Both the position numbers and the translations under genes were made by a program. A stretch of DNA of 12,478 nucleotides from Jimgerdemannia flammicorona (taxonomy: Eukaryota > Mucoromycota > Endogonomycetes > Endogonales > Endogonaceae). The stretch spans positions 1 through 12,478 of the forward strand of contig RBNI01005505.1 of assembly GCA_003990745.1 (NCBI GenBank), written 5' to 3'. A model generated the notes under the pieces. The model saw nothing but the letters and a program-made list of their open reading frames with translations, ran no database searches and was not told the DNA's origin. Below, piece by piece: positions 1 to 8,879 of the stretch. Every line of letters begins with the position of its first letter. The stretch's first letter is position 1.

Positions 1-1055
1 CTAGGTATGCGAAAAATAAACGTCGCTCGCAAGCAAGCTTCCGTTTTGTCTCCACTGCAGCATTTTCAGTTGGGTCGCTAGACACTTGGATCAGACGAGC
101 GACATGGGAGGCGTTCGCATTCTAAGGACCGACACCCTCCCCCCCTCAAAAAAAAAAAAAAATCTTCTACAACTCACTAGGGACGCCATTCACGTGTACC
201 AAGCCATCAGCTAAACGAGGTTGAATTGCGGGTCTACGATTAGGCACCGTCGTGAGGTAAGCTTTGGCGCGAGAACAACGCGGGACACAGTGTTCAAGCG
301 AACCAGGCCATAAACATCGAGGGGCCGTGTTAGTATAAACCAAGTTAGCGCCGAACCAATTTTGCACGGACACCATATTACCAAAGACGCAAGACCAATA
401 CCAGCATCCGTCTTATTAAAACATATAACCTTATTTGCACAAGTGCAATTGCTGGGAGACGGAGGGCCCGTCTAGTTTTTCGCCTGGACATGAAGCACCA
501 CGGCGAATGAGAATTTTATTCGGATTGCACGATATCCGTGCTCGTTGACACTAGCACTAACACAGAATTCAGCGTCTGAGGGATCAACCACTAATGCAAC
601 ATTCTTATTGCTTCAAAGCCAGGTAACCTTGGTAATATGCCATGCTACGAAGCTTCGAGAAATTGATCCAAGGTCTAGGGATCGCCACTTTGTAATGACG
701 CCATAGAATATTCTGTTGGTAGTCACACCGCTCAACAATTCGTGACTGACGTTGGCTAGCGATGTGAATGGATTTTTCTTCACCTGTGCTAGGTATGTTT
801 ATTTATGAATGGCTTTGACAATATTTTCGCCATGTTCTCAAACTCGCCTCTTTGGCGTCCTTTTGTCTTATACGATAGCACAACGCGCCCGTGCTCTGCC
901 TGATGGGGCTGTCTCTGCGAAGGGACACCAGTTTGTCTTTGGTAACGGCTGTCCAACAATGGCCAATGCTGTCTATCGAAGTCCGACTCAAGCCCATTTT
1001 CCCACCACCTACGTCCGCAACCTTAAACCCCAAACAACCATCTATCATCGAAAGA
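1..1055. other. Intergenic region, no supported gene
   Basis: Only short open frames occur here (at most about 80 codons, overlapping on both strands at 803-1063), and none shows a domain, a splice pattern or a bias that I recognise. Visible landmarks are an A run near 150-163, a small stem (TTGCAC/GTGCAA, 435-448) and a second stem (AGACGG/CCGTCT, 457-473) followed by a short T run. The region could hold degenerate exons or the 3' end of a neighbouring gene, but the sequence alone does not show it. Confidence 0.6.
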
Positions 1056-1061
1056 TTTATT
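1056..1061 (-). terminator. Possible poly(A) signal for DDI1
   Basis: AATAAA on the minus strand, about 305 nt past the DDI1 stop codon and followed by a T run on that strand. The intervening 1062-1365 contains no coding signal and could be the 3' UTR. The distance is rather long and other cleavage sites are possible, so this is a tentative call. Confidence 0.3.
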
Positions 1062-1365
1062 GATAAAAAAAAAAAAAAGGAGGGAAACCGAATGACCGTG
1101 ATGAATGTGCAATGGGGTTGAAAGAAAGAGACTAAGAGAGAAATGAAACTTGAGAGAGAAAAGAGACAACGAGGCCACGTTCACGCTCGCGAAGAGGGCG
1201 GTGCGAAAGGATGAATTGACCATCCAATATATGATGGCGGCGGCCTCGCCCCAGCGCCTCTTCCACATCGCACCGCACCACACCAGACCTATCTATCTCA
1301 CTTCCCCTTCGACTACTCCAAATGTTCATCCCACTCTCCACTCTTCATGCCACTCCCCTTAGTTC

Positions 1366-3326
1366 TCATCCCTGGAACAACAAGCTAGCGGCCATATCCG
1401 CGTTCCCTCCTGTCATCTCGAGGGCCTGTATGGCCTCCTGCCTGGGCACGCCAAGGTTGACGAGGATCTGGATGGTCTCCTCAGGGTAGGACGGAGCCGG
1501 ACCTGGGGCGGGTATAGCGGCGACGGCGGGAACCGGGGGCTCTCGCGCCGGATTGGGAGGGGAGATCTCGGGGCGGGAGGACGAAGATGAGTCGCCGTTT
1601 TTGGAAGGATTGCCTTTCGGGTCTGCACCACCGTGGACCTGAAGTAGCGAAAGAAGAAAGTGAGTATTGTGTAGGTAGGGAAAGGGAAGGGGGGGGGAAG
1701 GAAAAGGAAAAGAAGGTGGAGGAAAAGGTTTACCTCGATCATGCGTTGTTTCTCGGGTAGCTCGTGTTCTAAGAGGAAGGGGATTTCGGTGTCATTGATA
1801 ATTAAAGCGTCCTTTTTGAGGTCGATGCTCGCCTACAATATATATATATATATAAACATGACACGCGACATATTAAAATAAATTACTTGGTTGGGGAACA
1901 TCCAAACCCAACCTCGCCACCATTTAACCTACCTGATGCTTTTTGAGCATGTCAAGCCCAAACAGTAGCTCGGTCCCCCTCCCCTCGACGACGATAAATG
2001 AGCAAGCGAGGAACAGATCCTTGCCAAGCTTCATTTGGGTGGAGTGTATGCGCCCCAGAATCTTGGCCGTGCCGACCCCCTCAGCAACACCACTGAACCG
2101 TGTGTCCATTAGACGCAGGAGCCCGCACGATTCCGCCATTTCGGGGCTGACTGTGAAACAGAAGGGGGGAGGGTTTCATTAAAACAATGGTCCTGACAGA
2201 ACGCAATGAGACACGAAGGACCACTTTTCCTCCGCTCCAAGGATGACTTACTGACGGTGCTTTGGGCGCCTGAGTCGACCAACGCGACGAGCTTCCTCCC
2301 GTTGATTTCGACAGCAATGTAAAGTCTGGTAACGCGGGCAAAGGACTCCGGGTTGAACTCCATCGCAGCCTCCAGGTTAGCCGCAATATTCTCTGCCTGT
2401 ATTGCGGCTTCAATACGCCGTTGCGCTTCGACATCGAAGGGGTCATCTTCGAGAGCCGCCTGCAAAGTTGAGGGGGGGGGAGGGGGAGGGTTAGAGTTTC
2501 GGAGGTGCAAGGGTGAGAAGGGGCGTATGGGGAAAATGTACCATCTGGACAGCGCGCTGCGACTCGGCCTGGCGACGGTTCTGCTCAATCTGCTGGACCA
2601 TGGTGACGAAGCGTTCAGGATCGTTGAGTGCGGCGCGAGCGAGCTCGGGGTTCGTCTGTTGTGGGAGGAGGAGGGTGGGGGGGGGGAAAGCACGTATGTT
2701 TTAATTAGATTGTGTGGTGGCGCATGACGCGTGGCACAGTCTCGTTGGGTCCGTTTTCAAATCCTTTGACCCACACCGTCCGAATTGGAACCATGAGATT
2801 CAAGGATACCCACGTTCGCAAGCTGCTGGAGCAAGCGAGGGTCACGAAGGACGTGCTGGCGCATCATATCAAAGTTAGGGTTACCACTACACGAGAAACG
2901 AACAAAAGTGGGTGTAAGCATGCTGTGATGCCCAACAATTTCCATTACGATCTGGGGGTTTTCACACACTTACCCGGCAGGAGGGCCGCCCCTCGGGGCC
3001 TTGCGCCTGAGCAAGAGGATGTCGTCCTGCACAACGCCGTACTGCTGCAAAGTCTGCTTAATGTCGGTAAGCTCGCGACCATTGTGAAAGAGGCTCTGCT
3101 GCTCAGGAGGCACGGTGGACTACAAACAAGAAAGGAAGAGAGGTGGATGAAGTTGGGTTGGGTTGGATTGGGGGGGGGGGGGGGGGGGGGGGTGTTTGTC
3201 AGTTCTCGGTTCCTGGTATGCACACACCTCAGCCTCGATGAGAGCCATAAAGTTCTCAAGCTCCATTTGGGAGTCGATCTCGAGGTTGTAGAGATCGCCC
3301 TTCTCGGTTGTAATTGACAGTCTCAT
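1366..3326 (-). CDS. DDI1: Ddi1-type ubiquitin-shuttle aspartic protease, 8 exons
   Basis: Predicted 409-aa protein. Exons on the minus strand: 3326-3228, 3119-2974, 2886-2814, 2655-2542, 2459-2252, 2150-1933, 1832-1734, 1638-1366; every junction is GT-AG and the frame holds to TGA at 1368-1366. Domain order is that of Ddi1: N-terminal ubiquitin-like domain (about 1-80, including LEIDSQMELENF), a helical region with QLANTNPELA (about 103-112), a retroviral-type aspartic protease core with catalytic Asp206 in VDSGAQST and the conserved LLFGLDMLKKHQ, a Pro/Ser-rich linker (about 325-365), and a C-terminal UBA domain (about 370-409). The family shuttles or cleaves heavily ubiquitinated proteins for the proteasome in cytosol and nucleus. 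The DSGA motif is intact, so activity is expected. The start is the ATG that opens the UBL domain. Least certain are the exon 3 donor (GTGGGT) and the T/N junction it creates, though the protein reads well across it. It shares its upstream region with a divergent proteasome gene. Confidence 0.93.
3170..3192 (+). repeat. 23-G homopolymer in DDI1 intron 1
   Basis: An uninterrupted G run on the plus strand preceded by GGGTTGGGTTGG. For DDI1 it is a C tract within intron 1 (3227-3120), about 50 nt before the acceptor. It could fold into a G-quadruplex and is prone to length slippage and sequencing error. Confidence 0.9.
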
Positions 3327-3516
3327 GGTTGGGAGAGCAAGGCAAAGTCGCGACTGGGAGGGTGTAGACTGCTAACTGCAAACTGCAATCACACCTGCAC
3401 TCGTCATCGTGTGACGTCACCCTCCAAGATTACGTGTATGATCTTGGACCACTTCACCGCTTCCTGTCTTCATCTGAACAAACTAAAACCCGTTGAACCA
3501 CTTCCACTCCCAAAAA
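3327..3516. promoter_or_regulatory. Shared divergent promoter, DDI1 / proteasome alpha-2
   Basis: Only 190 bp separate the two start codons, which point away from each other, so both 5' UTRs and core promoters must lie here. No clear TATA box is visible. The central TGACGTCA palindrome is the strongest candidate control site. I do not see the yeast Rpn4 box (GGTGGCAAA). Co-regulation of the two genes is inferred from the arrangement and their common pathway. Confidence 0.8.
3411..3420. promoter_or_regulatory. CRE/ATF-type palindrome GTGACGTCAC
   Basis: A perfect 10-bp palindrome with the core TGACGTCA (3412-3419), the classical bZIP (ATF/CREB, Atf1-like) target. It lies 85 bp from the DDI1 start and 97 bp from the proteasome gene start, nearly midway. 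Being symmetrical, it could serve both directions. Binding is not shown by sequence alone. Confidence 0.6.
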
Positions 3517-4840
3517 ATGTCAGACCGCTACAGCTTCTCCCTCACCACCTTCTCGCCCTCCGGAAAGCTCGTCCAGATTGAATATGCCCTCAATGCCGTC
3601 GCTGGCGGTGTCACAAGCATCGGCATCAAGGGTACGTGCTTTGACTTTGGCCGTGAAGCGTGTTTATCGTCCTTGAACATACCACACGCGTGTAAAGCGT
3701 ATGAAACCAACTATTTATTTTCTCGTGGGCCAACTTGCGCGTCCTGTCCGCACGCACTTTACTCACTCCTCTTTCCGTATGCTCGACCCAACCTGCCTCA
3801 CTTTACGCGTACCCCTCCTCTTTCAACCTCCCCACCACTCCTCCTCCTCCCAACAGCTACCAACGGTATCGTCATCGCCACAGAGAAGAAGTCTTCAAGC
3901 CCACTCATTGACGACACGTCCATCGAGAAGGTGTCCATGATCTGCCCCAACATCGGCATGGTTTACTCGGGCATGGGCCCCGACTTCCGTGTCCTGGTCA
4001 ACAAAGCCCGCAAGGCTGCTCAGAAGTACAAGCGTGTCTATCGGGAAGATCCCCCGACCCGCATCCTTGTCCAGGAGGTTGCGAGTGTTATGCAGGGGTT
4101 CACCCAGAGTGGGTGAGTCGATTTCTTAAGGTGGAATGGCAGCAGCGGGTTAGGTGGGGAAGATGCTTAAAGGGAAGGACGAGGGGGGGGAATGGTTATG
4201 CTGAGAAGAGATTCTCATGTCGGCAGATCTTGAGGACGAGGCGAAGCCTGGGACATTTGCGATTTCCAAAAGCTCCCCTCGAGTTTTGCAATACCTTTTT
4301 CATTGATACCTCTCCTTCCCTTCACCCGCAATCCCTCCCCTCCCATCCTTCTCTCTCCCTGCAATCCTTCTCCTCCCTGCAACCCCTCCAGTGGTGTCCG
4401 CCCTTTCGGCGTTTCCCTCCTGATCGCCGGCTTCGACGAGGTCGCCGGCCCGTCTCTCTACCAGGTCGACCCCTCGGGCTCTTACTGGGCGTGGAAGGCC
4501 AGCGCCATCGGCAAGAACATGATTAACGCCAAGACCTTCCTCGAGAAGCGGTACGTGTTTCCTCGTCTCAATTGTCCTCTCCGTCTCCTCCATCTTGACC
4601 AATGCTAAAACCCTTACCCTACGCAGATATAACGATGACATCGAGCTCGAAGACGCGGTGCACACCGCCATTCTTACTCTCAAGGAGGGCTTCGAGGGCC
4701 AGATGACCGAGAGCTCCATCGAGATTGGCATCATCGGCCAAGCTACCGTCGGAATCCAGGGCGCCAACCACACCGAGCGGCCCCTCTTCAGGAGGCTGTC
4801 CCCGTCCGAGGTCAAGGATTACCTGGCAAACATCGCGTAG
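3517..4840 (+). CDS. PRE8: 20S proteasome subunit alpha-2 (PRE8/PSMA2 type), 4 exons
   Basis: Predicted 247-aa protein from exons 3517-3631, 3857-4112, 4392-4550 and 4627-4840, all GT-AG. It matches the alpha-2 subunit of the 20S core particle: the N-terminal gate segment [20 protein letters not shown], then [16 protein letters not shown] after the first junction, [14 protein letters not shown], the alpha-2 hallmark [17 protein letters not shown] spanning the second junction, [19 protein letters not shown] spanning the third, and a C-terminal [10 protein letters not shown]. Alpha subunits build the outer rings and gate the catalytic chamber; they are not proteolytic, and no catalytic Thr is expected. 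Family length is about 234-250 aa, so this is full-length. The ATG at 3517 fits the family N terminus. Intron 1 (225 nt) is in frame and stop-free, so an unspliced reading would look like one long exon; family alignment shows it must be removed. Intron 2 is 279 nt, long for this locus. Confidence 0.95.
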
Positions 4841-5507
4841 AGTGGTTTGGATGTTGTGGGACTGGCGAGATTGAAGTGAGGCAGCGGGGGAGGAAGAGGG
4901 TTGTGGAGGGGATTAAAGATGTTGTGTGAGGACGTTTCTTCAATATATGTGTGTTGGTCACGTGGCAAGCCCCTGGACGGCAGCAGTCCATTTCAACAAC
5001 TAGAGGGGAAAACGAATGCTCTCTGCGGCATGCTGGTTGTTGATTTTTATTAAACAATACTTGCGTCAACACATGATCTCTTTGTTTTACATATGGTAAC
5101 ATGTCCCCCAAATCGTTTTCAATGGAAGATCGCTGTTGGAAAATTTCCACACATGGGCCACACGGAAAATAAAGCTTACATGGTAATCTCCTGTTGTCGA
5201 ACCCGATTTTGTCAGAATCAAACCCAAGCCTCAATAAAATATTTTTGGAGCTGTGTTGTATGTTCTATGAGGAACAATACGCTAGACTACGAGATGTGGC
5301 ACATCCGATACAGCAACAAATCCAACAAATCCAATTCTCAGGCCTTTCCGCCTGCCTACTCATAGATTAGCCTACACATCTCCAAGTCTGGACCAATGGC
5401 AATGCGGGATCGCAATGTCAGAGGCTTGACTCCTTGCACAAAGAACGTCATCACAGTGAACCCTATGGCCCCCCCCCCTCCCCCCGAATCCCGACTAGCT
5501 AGGATAT
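4841..5507. other. 3' UTR of proteasome gene and intergenic sequence
   Basis: No gene can be supported. The first few hundred bases are presumably the 3' UTR of the proteasome gene; AATAAA-like hexamers occur around 5168 and 5231, about 330-390 nt past the stop. On the minus strand a 31-codon frame (5451-5356) reads like an exon end (MTFFVQGVKPL... LEMCRLIYE, stop) but nothing joins to it. A C-rich tract lies at 5469-5485. Confidence 0.5.
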
Positions 5508-6235
5508 GCTCGTTGACGCAACTGGGGACGGGTGACGAATTCGAGGTAGCCTTTGGGATTTAGAAGACTTTTTATTAATGTTCCCGAACTACAGAGAAGC
5601 GCAAGACGAAGATGTGGAAAGTAGCATTTCAAAGAATATATTAACAAAGAGGCTGTGGGAAGCGCCCTCTGCGTATGCGTGATTGGGAAGCCGACACCAA
5701 AATAAAATAAAAAAGCTGGCGTATGTACACACAACTGCGACTCTCAGAATTGGATCCCCCCGAAGCTCGGAGAAGGATTGCTCGTTTGACGCGAGAGGTT
5801 ACTTTTGGGATTTAGAAGCCTTTTTTATGTTTCTGAACTACGGAGAGACGCAGGACGAAGATGTGGAAAGTAGCATTTCAAAGAATATATTAACAAAGAG
5901 GCTGTGGGAAGCGCCCTCTGCGTATGCGTGATTGGGAAGCCGACACCAAAATAAAATAAAAAAGCTGGCGTATGTACACACAACTGCGACTCTCAGAATT
6001 GGATCCCCCCGAAGCTCGGAGAAGGATTGCTCGTTGACGCGAGAGGTTGCTTTTGGGATTTAGAAGCCTTTTTTATGTTTCTGAACTACGGAGAGACGCA
6101 GGACGAAGATGTGGAAAGTAGCATTTCAAATAATATTTAACAAAGAGGCTGGGGGGATCACCCTTGTATGCGTGATTGGGAAAAATTATATTAAAAAAAA
6201 AAAAATTGGCGTATATACGTACACACAAATGCAAC
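5508..6235 (+). repeat. Tandem repeat, ~249-bp unit, three copies
   Basis: Copies begin with GCTCGTTGACGC-like sequence at 5508, 5780 and 6029. Internal landmarks repeat at 5611, 5860 and 6108 (GATGTGGAAAGTAGC), a period of 249 and 248 bp. The stretch 5611-5780 is almost identical to 5860-6028, showing a recent duplication. The third copy is good for its first ~110 bp and then diverges, with an added A run near 6190-6205. Copy 1 carries an extra segment near 5520-5545. Each unit holds a 34-codon frame (5578-5682 and 5827-5931) that is truncated in copy 3, so it is probably not a gene. Confidence 0.9.
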
Positions 6236-6783
6236 CCCCGAATAAGAAATCGATCAATGGGGTGGTGGCGGACAACACACTGGGATTTATTACAAATACA
6301 TTTTAGCCGTCAAGTGTGTCAAAGAGTGGCAGGCACGAAAATCGTATAGAATGAAACACGAATAATCGCCGGGAATGAAACACTCCCTGATGTCCATACC
6401 AACGGCAGCCTGAGTTGTAGAATGGTTTCATAGCGGGATAGATTGTAAGAGCCCTCCCTTCCTCCAAGCACCAAGCATAGCATAAGAGAAGGCCGGTTGC
6501 AACCCGTACACACCCGCAGTGTTTACGTTCGGGGTTGAATTAAATTCCTCAATATGTCCCAGGGGCTTGCGCCCTAGGGCCATATGCAAACATATGCGAA
6601 CACGGTCCCAATCAATCAATTACAACCGACGCCCACACGGCTATTTACAAAACCATCCAAACCCTGTCACCTGACATTCCTCAAATCCGTCTGGCATGTA
6701 TGGGGTACGTAACGCGCGTCATTGGTCGCGGAGAGCTTTCTATACCTTTCGAGAAAGTGGCGCAGGGTTAAATTTATTACTTT
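6236..6783. other. Intergenic sequence, no supported gene
   Basis: Contains two short overlapping minus-strand frames (6319-6513 and 6428-6619) without recognisable domains. A TTCGAGAA heat-shock-like half pair is at 6748-6755 and an inverted CCAAT near 6721. I see nothing that defines a gene here. Confidence 0.5.
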
Positions 6784-6821
6784 ATTCGAATTGGATGGAC
6801 TCACTTGTGCGTAATACGGTC

Positions 6822-7033
6822 TCAGGCACCCCTGGCCAGAAAAGAAAAGCTTACTACAATGTTGGCTGATCTTCTCGAAAACGGTTTACTACTGTAACAC
6901 CCACTTGAGCGGATCCCAATGAGGATGAATTTGACTGGCGGTACCACACAGTTGGTGAGTACCCCTGGCTTCGGTGTGTTTCTGTTTTTTCACTCGTGAT
7001 CAAATCAGGCGCTCCGCAAAGGTGTATAAAAAA
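6822..7033 (+). promoter_or_regulatory. Metallothionein copy 1 promoter
   Basis: A TATA box (TATAAAAAA, 7025-7033) lies 122 nt before the ATG. TCAGGCACCCCTGGC at 6822-6836 and a related TCAGGCGCTCCGC at 7005-7017, just upstream of the TATA box, recur at equivalent places in the copy 3 promoter. They are candidate control elements, with metal response only an inference from the gene. The leader before the ATG is A/C-rich (CAACACACACTTTCAAC), as in highly expressed fungal genes. Confidence 0.55.
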
Positions 7034-7146
7034 CCCCTTCCTCTACCACAGAGAATTCTTCACGCAAACAAAGCATTTATACAAGGCTCTCGCACACTTT
7101 CCAAACACACTTTCCCAACACACACTTTCAACAAAACCAAGAAAAA

Positions 7147-7329
7147 ATGGACCCCAAACCTGCCGACCCCAAGCCCGCCGACGCTCCCAAGGGGTGCAAG
7201 TAAGCATCCGTTCTTCCCTTCTGCGTATTTCTTGATCATCGATGATTCCACCGTTGGCTTACCCCGCAACCCTCCGTTCGTAGTTGTGGCGCCGACTGCA
7301 AGTGTGGGACGTGTGCCTGTGGGAAATAA
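7147..7329 (+). CDS. Metallothionein, copy 1 (32 aa, 2 exons)
   Basis: Exons 7147-7199 and 7284-7329, joined across an 84-nt GT-AG intron. The product has a cysteine-free, Pro/Asp/Lys-rich N terminus (MDPKPADPKPADAPK) and a C-terminal GCNCGADCKCGTCACGK, with six Cys at 17, 19, 23, 25, 28 and 30 (C-x-C-x3-C-x-C-x2-C-x-C). Small size, C-x-C pairs and absence of aromatic residues are typical of fungal metallothioneins, cytosolic proteins that bind Cu(I), Zn(II) or Cd(II) through thiolates for buffering and detoxification; which metal is not visible. Five of the six Cys are encoded in exon 2, and an unspliced mRNA would stop at TAA right at the junction. The gene is supported by its TATA-containing promoter and by paralogues at 8326 and 10666 with the same intron position and length. 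Confidence 0.85.
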
Positions 7330-7443
7330 ATGCGTTCTCGTAGAAGACAAACGCGAATTGCCGCTCTCCCTTCATAACATGAATTCCGGACGTGATTGTG
7401 GCAAATCTTTTTGGGTGTAAATCGGCAATACATTAGTAGTCAA

Positions 7444-7449
7444 AATAAA
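7444..7449 (+). terminator. Poly(A) signal, metallothionein copy 1
   Basis: AATAAA about 115 nt past the stop, followed by a CTGCAG-like context. Equivalent AATAAA hexamers in the same aligned context occur in copy 2 (8682-8687) and copy 3 (11011-11016), which supports function. A nearer AATAAA overlaps the stop codon in all three copies and is less likely to be used. Confidence 0.5.
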
Positions 7450-7627
7450 TCTGCAGAAATGTTGTATCTGATGTCAGGGTGTGGGTCACCTTTTTCGAAT
7501 TCATGACATAAACGAGAGATTATCCAAGTCTTGATAAAAGGAAACACGTCATACCCCGCTTTGTTGAACTTGACAATCTCTATTCCAAACCATCTCAACA
7601 GCGAAAAAGCGGTGTTTAATTCAATAG

Positions 7628-8160
7628 CTCACGTAAGGAATATATTGAATATGGTAGCAGGAAGAGCCACCCTTTCTTTTTGACTAATCTGTCTCAAGTC
7701 ATGCAAGAACTTGCTGCTGAATCGCGAGCTTAGTTTGTGACTGATACAGGTGCGTGTTATAAACTTCCCCAAACCAAGCAGTAGGATACGATACTGGGCC
7801 CAGAAAGGGCGAGAAGAAGAAAAAAAATTGTTCCGAGGGGGTCATAAGACGACCGTTCAGATTGGTGAACAGCGAGCTGCTACGATTCCTGGGGCCGGAC
7901 GGTGGAGGAAAGTTTTTGCAGGTGCTAATTTCGGGCAAAAGATTGCAGTGACTTGGAACATTTTTTTTTTTCTCGTTTTCGTTGATCTTCTCACGGTAAC
8001 CTGCGCTTTCTGTGTATCAATCACAAACCAAGCACAGCGTGCTCGAGGGAAGCCGCGGTTTTATTGAGATTCAGCAGCATCGGGTAAATGTTAGGATTTC
8101 CCCTTCTGCAATTGTCAAGGATCGGCTTTCAAGTTCCTGCATGACTTGATGACTTGGGAC
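7628..8160 (+). repeat. Dispersed repeat X, copy a (direct)
   Basis: Lies between metallothionein copy 1 and the pseudogene. The segment 7628-7955 is matched in reverse complement by 9640-10063 and in the same orientation by 11205-11475 (shared blocks include CGACCGTTCAGATTG and TTTCGGGCAAAAGATTGC). Its left part (7690-7800) is also an imperfect inverted repeat of its right part (8010-8150), so the unit is partly self-complementary. No complete frame spans it. Origin could be a decayed transposon or a shuffled gene fragment. Confidence 0.7.
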
Positions 8161-8325
8161 GATCGGTGAAAATGTGCTGATCTTCTCAAAAATGGTTTAC
8201 TGTAACACCTAGTGCATCCGCTACTTAAGTTTTATTACAAAAACAACTAGTAGATCTGGGCATATGATGAGTACCCGTGACTTGTGTGTTTTTCCCTCGT
8301 GATCAAGACACAACCAAAAAGAAAA

Positions 8326-8494
8326 ATGGACCCTAACCCCGCCCCAAGCCAAGGGATGCACGTAGGCATCTACTCTTCCCTTCTGCGTACTCTTGATCAA
8401 CGACTATCCCACCGTTGGCTTACTCCCGCAAACCTCCGTTCGTAGCTGTGGCAGCGACTGCAAATGTGGGACGAATTGCACTTGTGGGAAATAA
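8326..8494 (+). pseudogene. Metallothionein copy 2, frameshifted pseudogene
   Basis: The sequence follows metallothionein copy 3 closely: same start (MDPNPAP), an 84-nt intron (8362-8445) and a nearly identical cysteine exon ending at 8494. An 11-bp deletion in exon 1, compared with copy 3, throws exon 2 out of frame. If spliced as in the paralogues, the product would be 32 residues with no cysteine, so metal binding is lost. Its promoter lacks the TATA-containing stretch present in copies 1 and 3: the GTGATCAA block is followed almost directly by the short leader and ATG. Both lesions point to a dead copy. Its exon 2 has stayed nearly identical to that of copy 3, indicating recent loss or gene conversion. 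Confidence 0.85.
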
Positions 8495-8531
8495 ACGCGT
8501 TCTTGTAGGAGACAAACGCGAATTACCGCCA

Positions 8532-8606
8532 GTACGTTTCATCTCGTGGTTTGGTCTCGGTTCGTAGTCCACTTTTACTGATGGTACTATTGTGCTCTCT
8601 TTTCAG
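8532..8606 (+). other. Intron-like segment after the stop, copy 2
   Basis: GTACGTTTC donor, TTACTGAT branch-site-like sequence and TTTTCAG acceptor enclose 75 nt downstream of the ancestral stop codon. The aligned place in copy 3 has the same three signals (10882-10959). It marks an ancestral 3' UTR intron of the metallothionein unit. Confidence 0.55.
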
Positions 8607-8879
8607 TGCCAGACGTGATTGTGGCAATCTGCCAAAGCGTAAATCCGCATATTGTGTACATATAACATATATTGTAGTGAAAATAAACCCGCAGAAATAT
8701 TGATATCTGATGTCAGAGAGTCGGTTACCTTTTTCGAATTCATGACGTACAATGAGAGATCATCCAAGTGCGCTATGTTGCGTCATCCGCTTTGTTGAAT
8801 GACAACCTCCCAAAAAGGTCGTCTATTCCCAAAAAAGGAAAACAGCGAAAATGCGTCGTCTAATACAATATCCTCAGAA

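Larger units (their letters stand above)
6784..7529 (+). repeat. Metallothionein cassette, copy 1
   Basis: Begins at CGAATTGGATGGAC and ends near the conserved ATTATCCAAG. Over this span it aligns in order with cassette 3 (10281-11089), covering promoter, both exons, the 84-nt intron and the AATAAA tail, and with the shorter cassette 2 (about 8170-8770). It shows direct duplication of a whole transcription unit, not just of the coding exon. Confidence 0.8.

Noticed and set aside
457..480. Stem AGACGG/CCGTCT followed by T run, resembling a bacterial terminator
   Set aside because: The window is eukaryotic with spliced genes and there is no RNA gene upstream; a 6-bp stem is expected by chance.
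803..1063. Overlapping frames of about 80 codons on both strands
   Set aside because: No domain, no start context, no splice partners; mutual overlap suggests shadows of non-coding or degenerate DNA.
3493..3516. In-frame upstream extension of the proteasome gene from a TTG
   Set aside because: The ATG at 3517 gives the exact family N terminus and follows a CAAAAA context; TTG starts are not expected here.
5578..5931. 34-codon frames repeated in the tandem units
   Set aside because: Truncated in the third copy, low complexity of differences, no start context; treated as part of the repeat.
6748..6755. Heat-shock-like TTCnnGAA pair upstream of metallothionein copy 1
   Set aside because: Only two units, far (about 280 bp) from the TATA box and not present in the copy 3 promoter.
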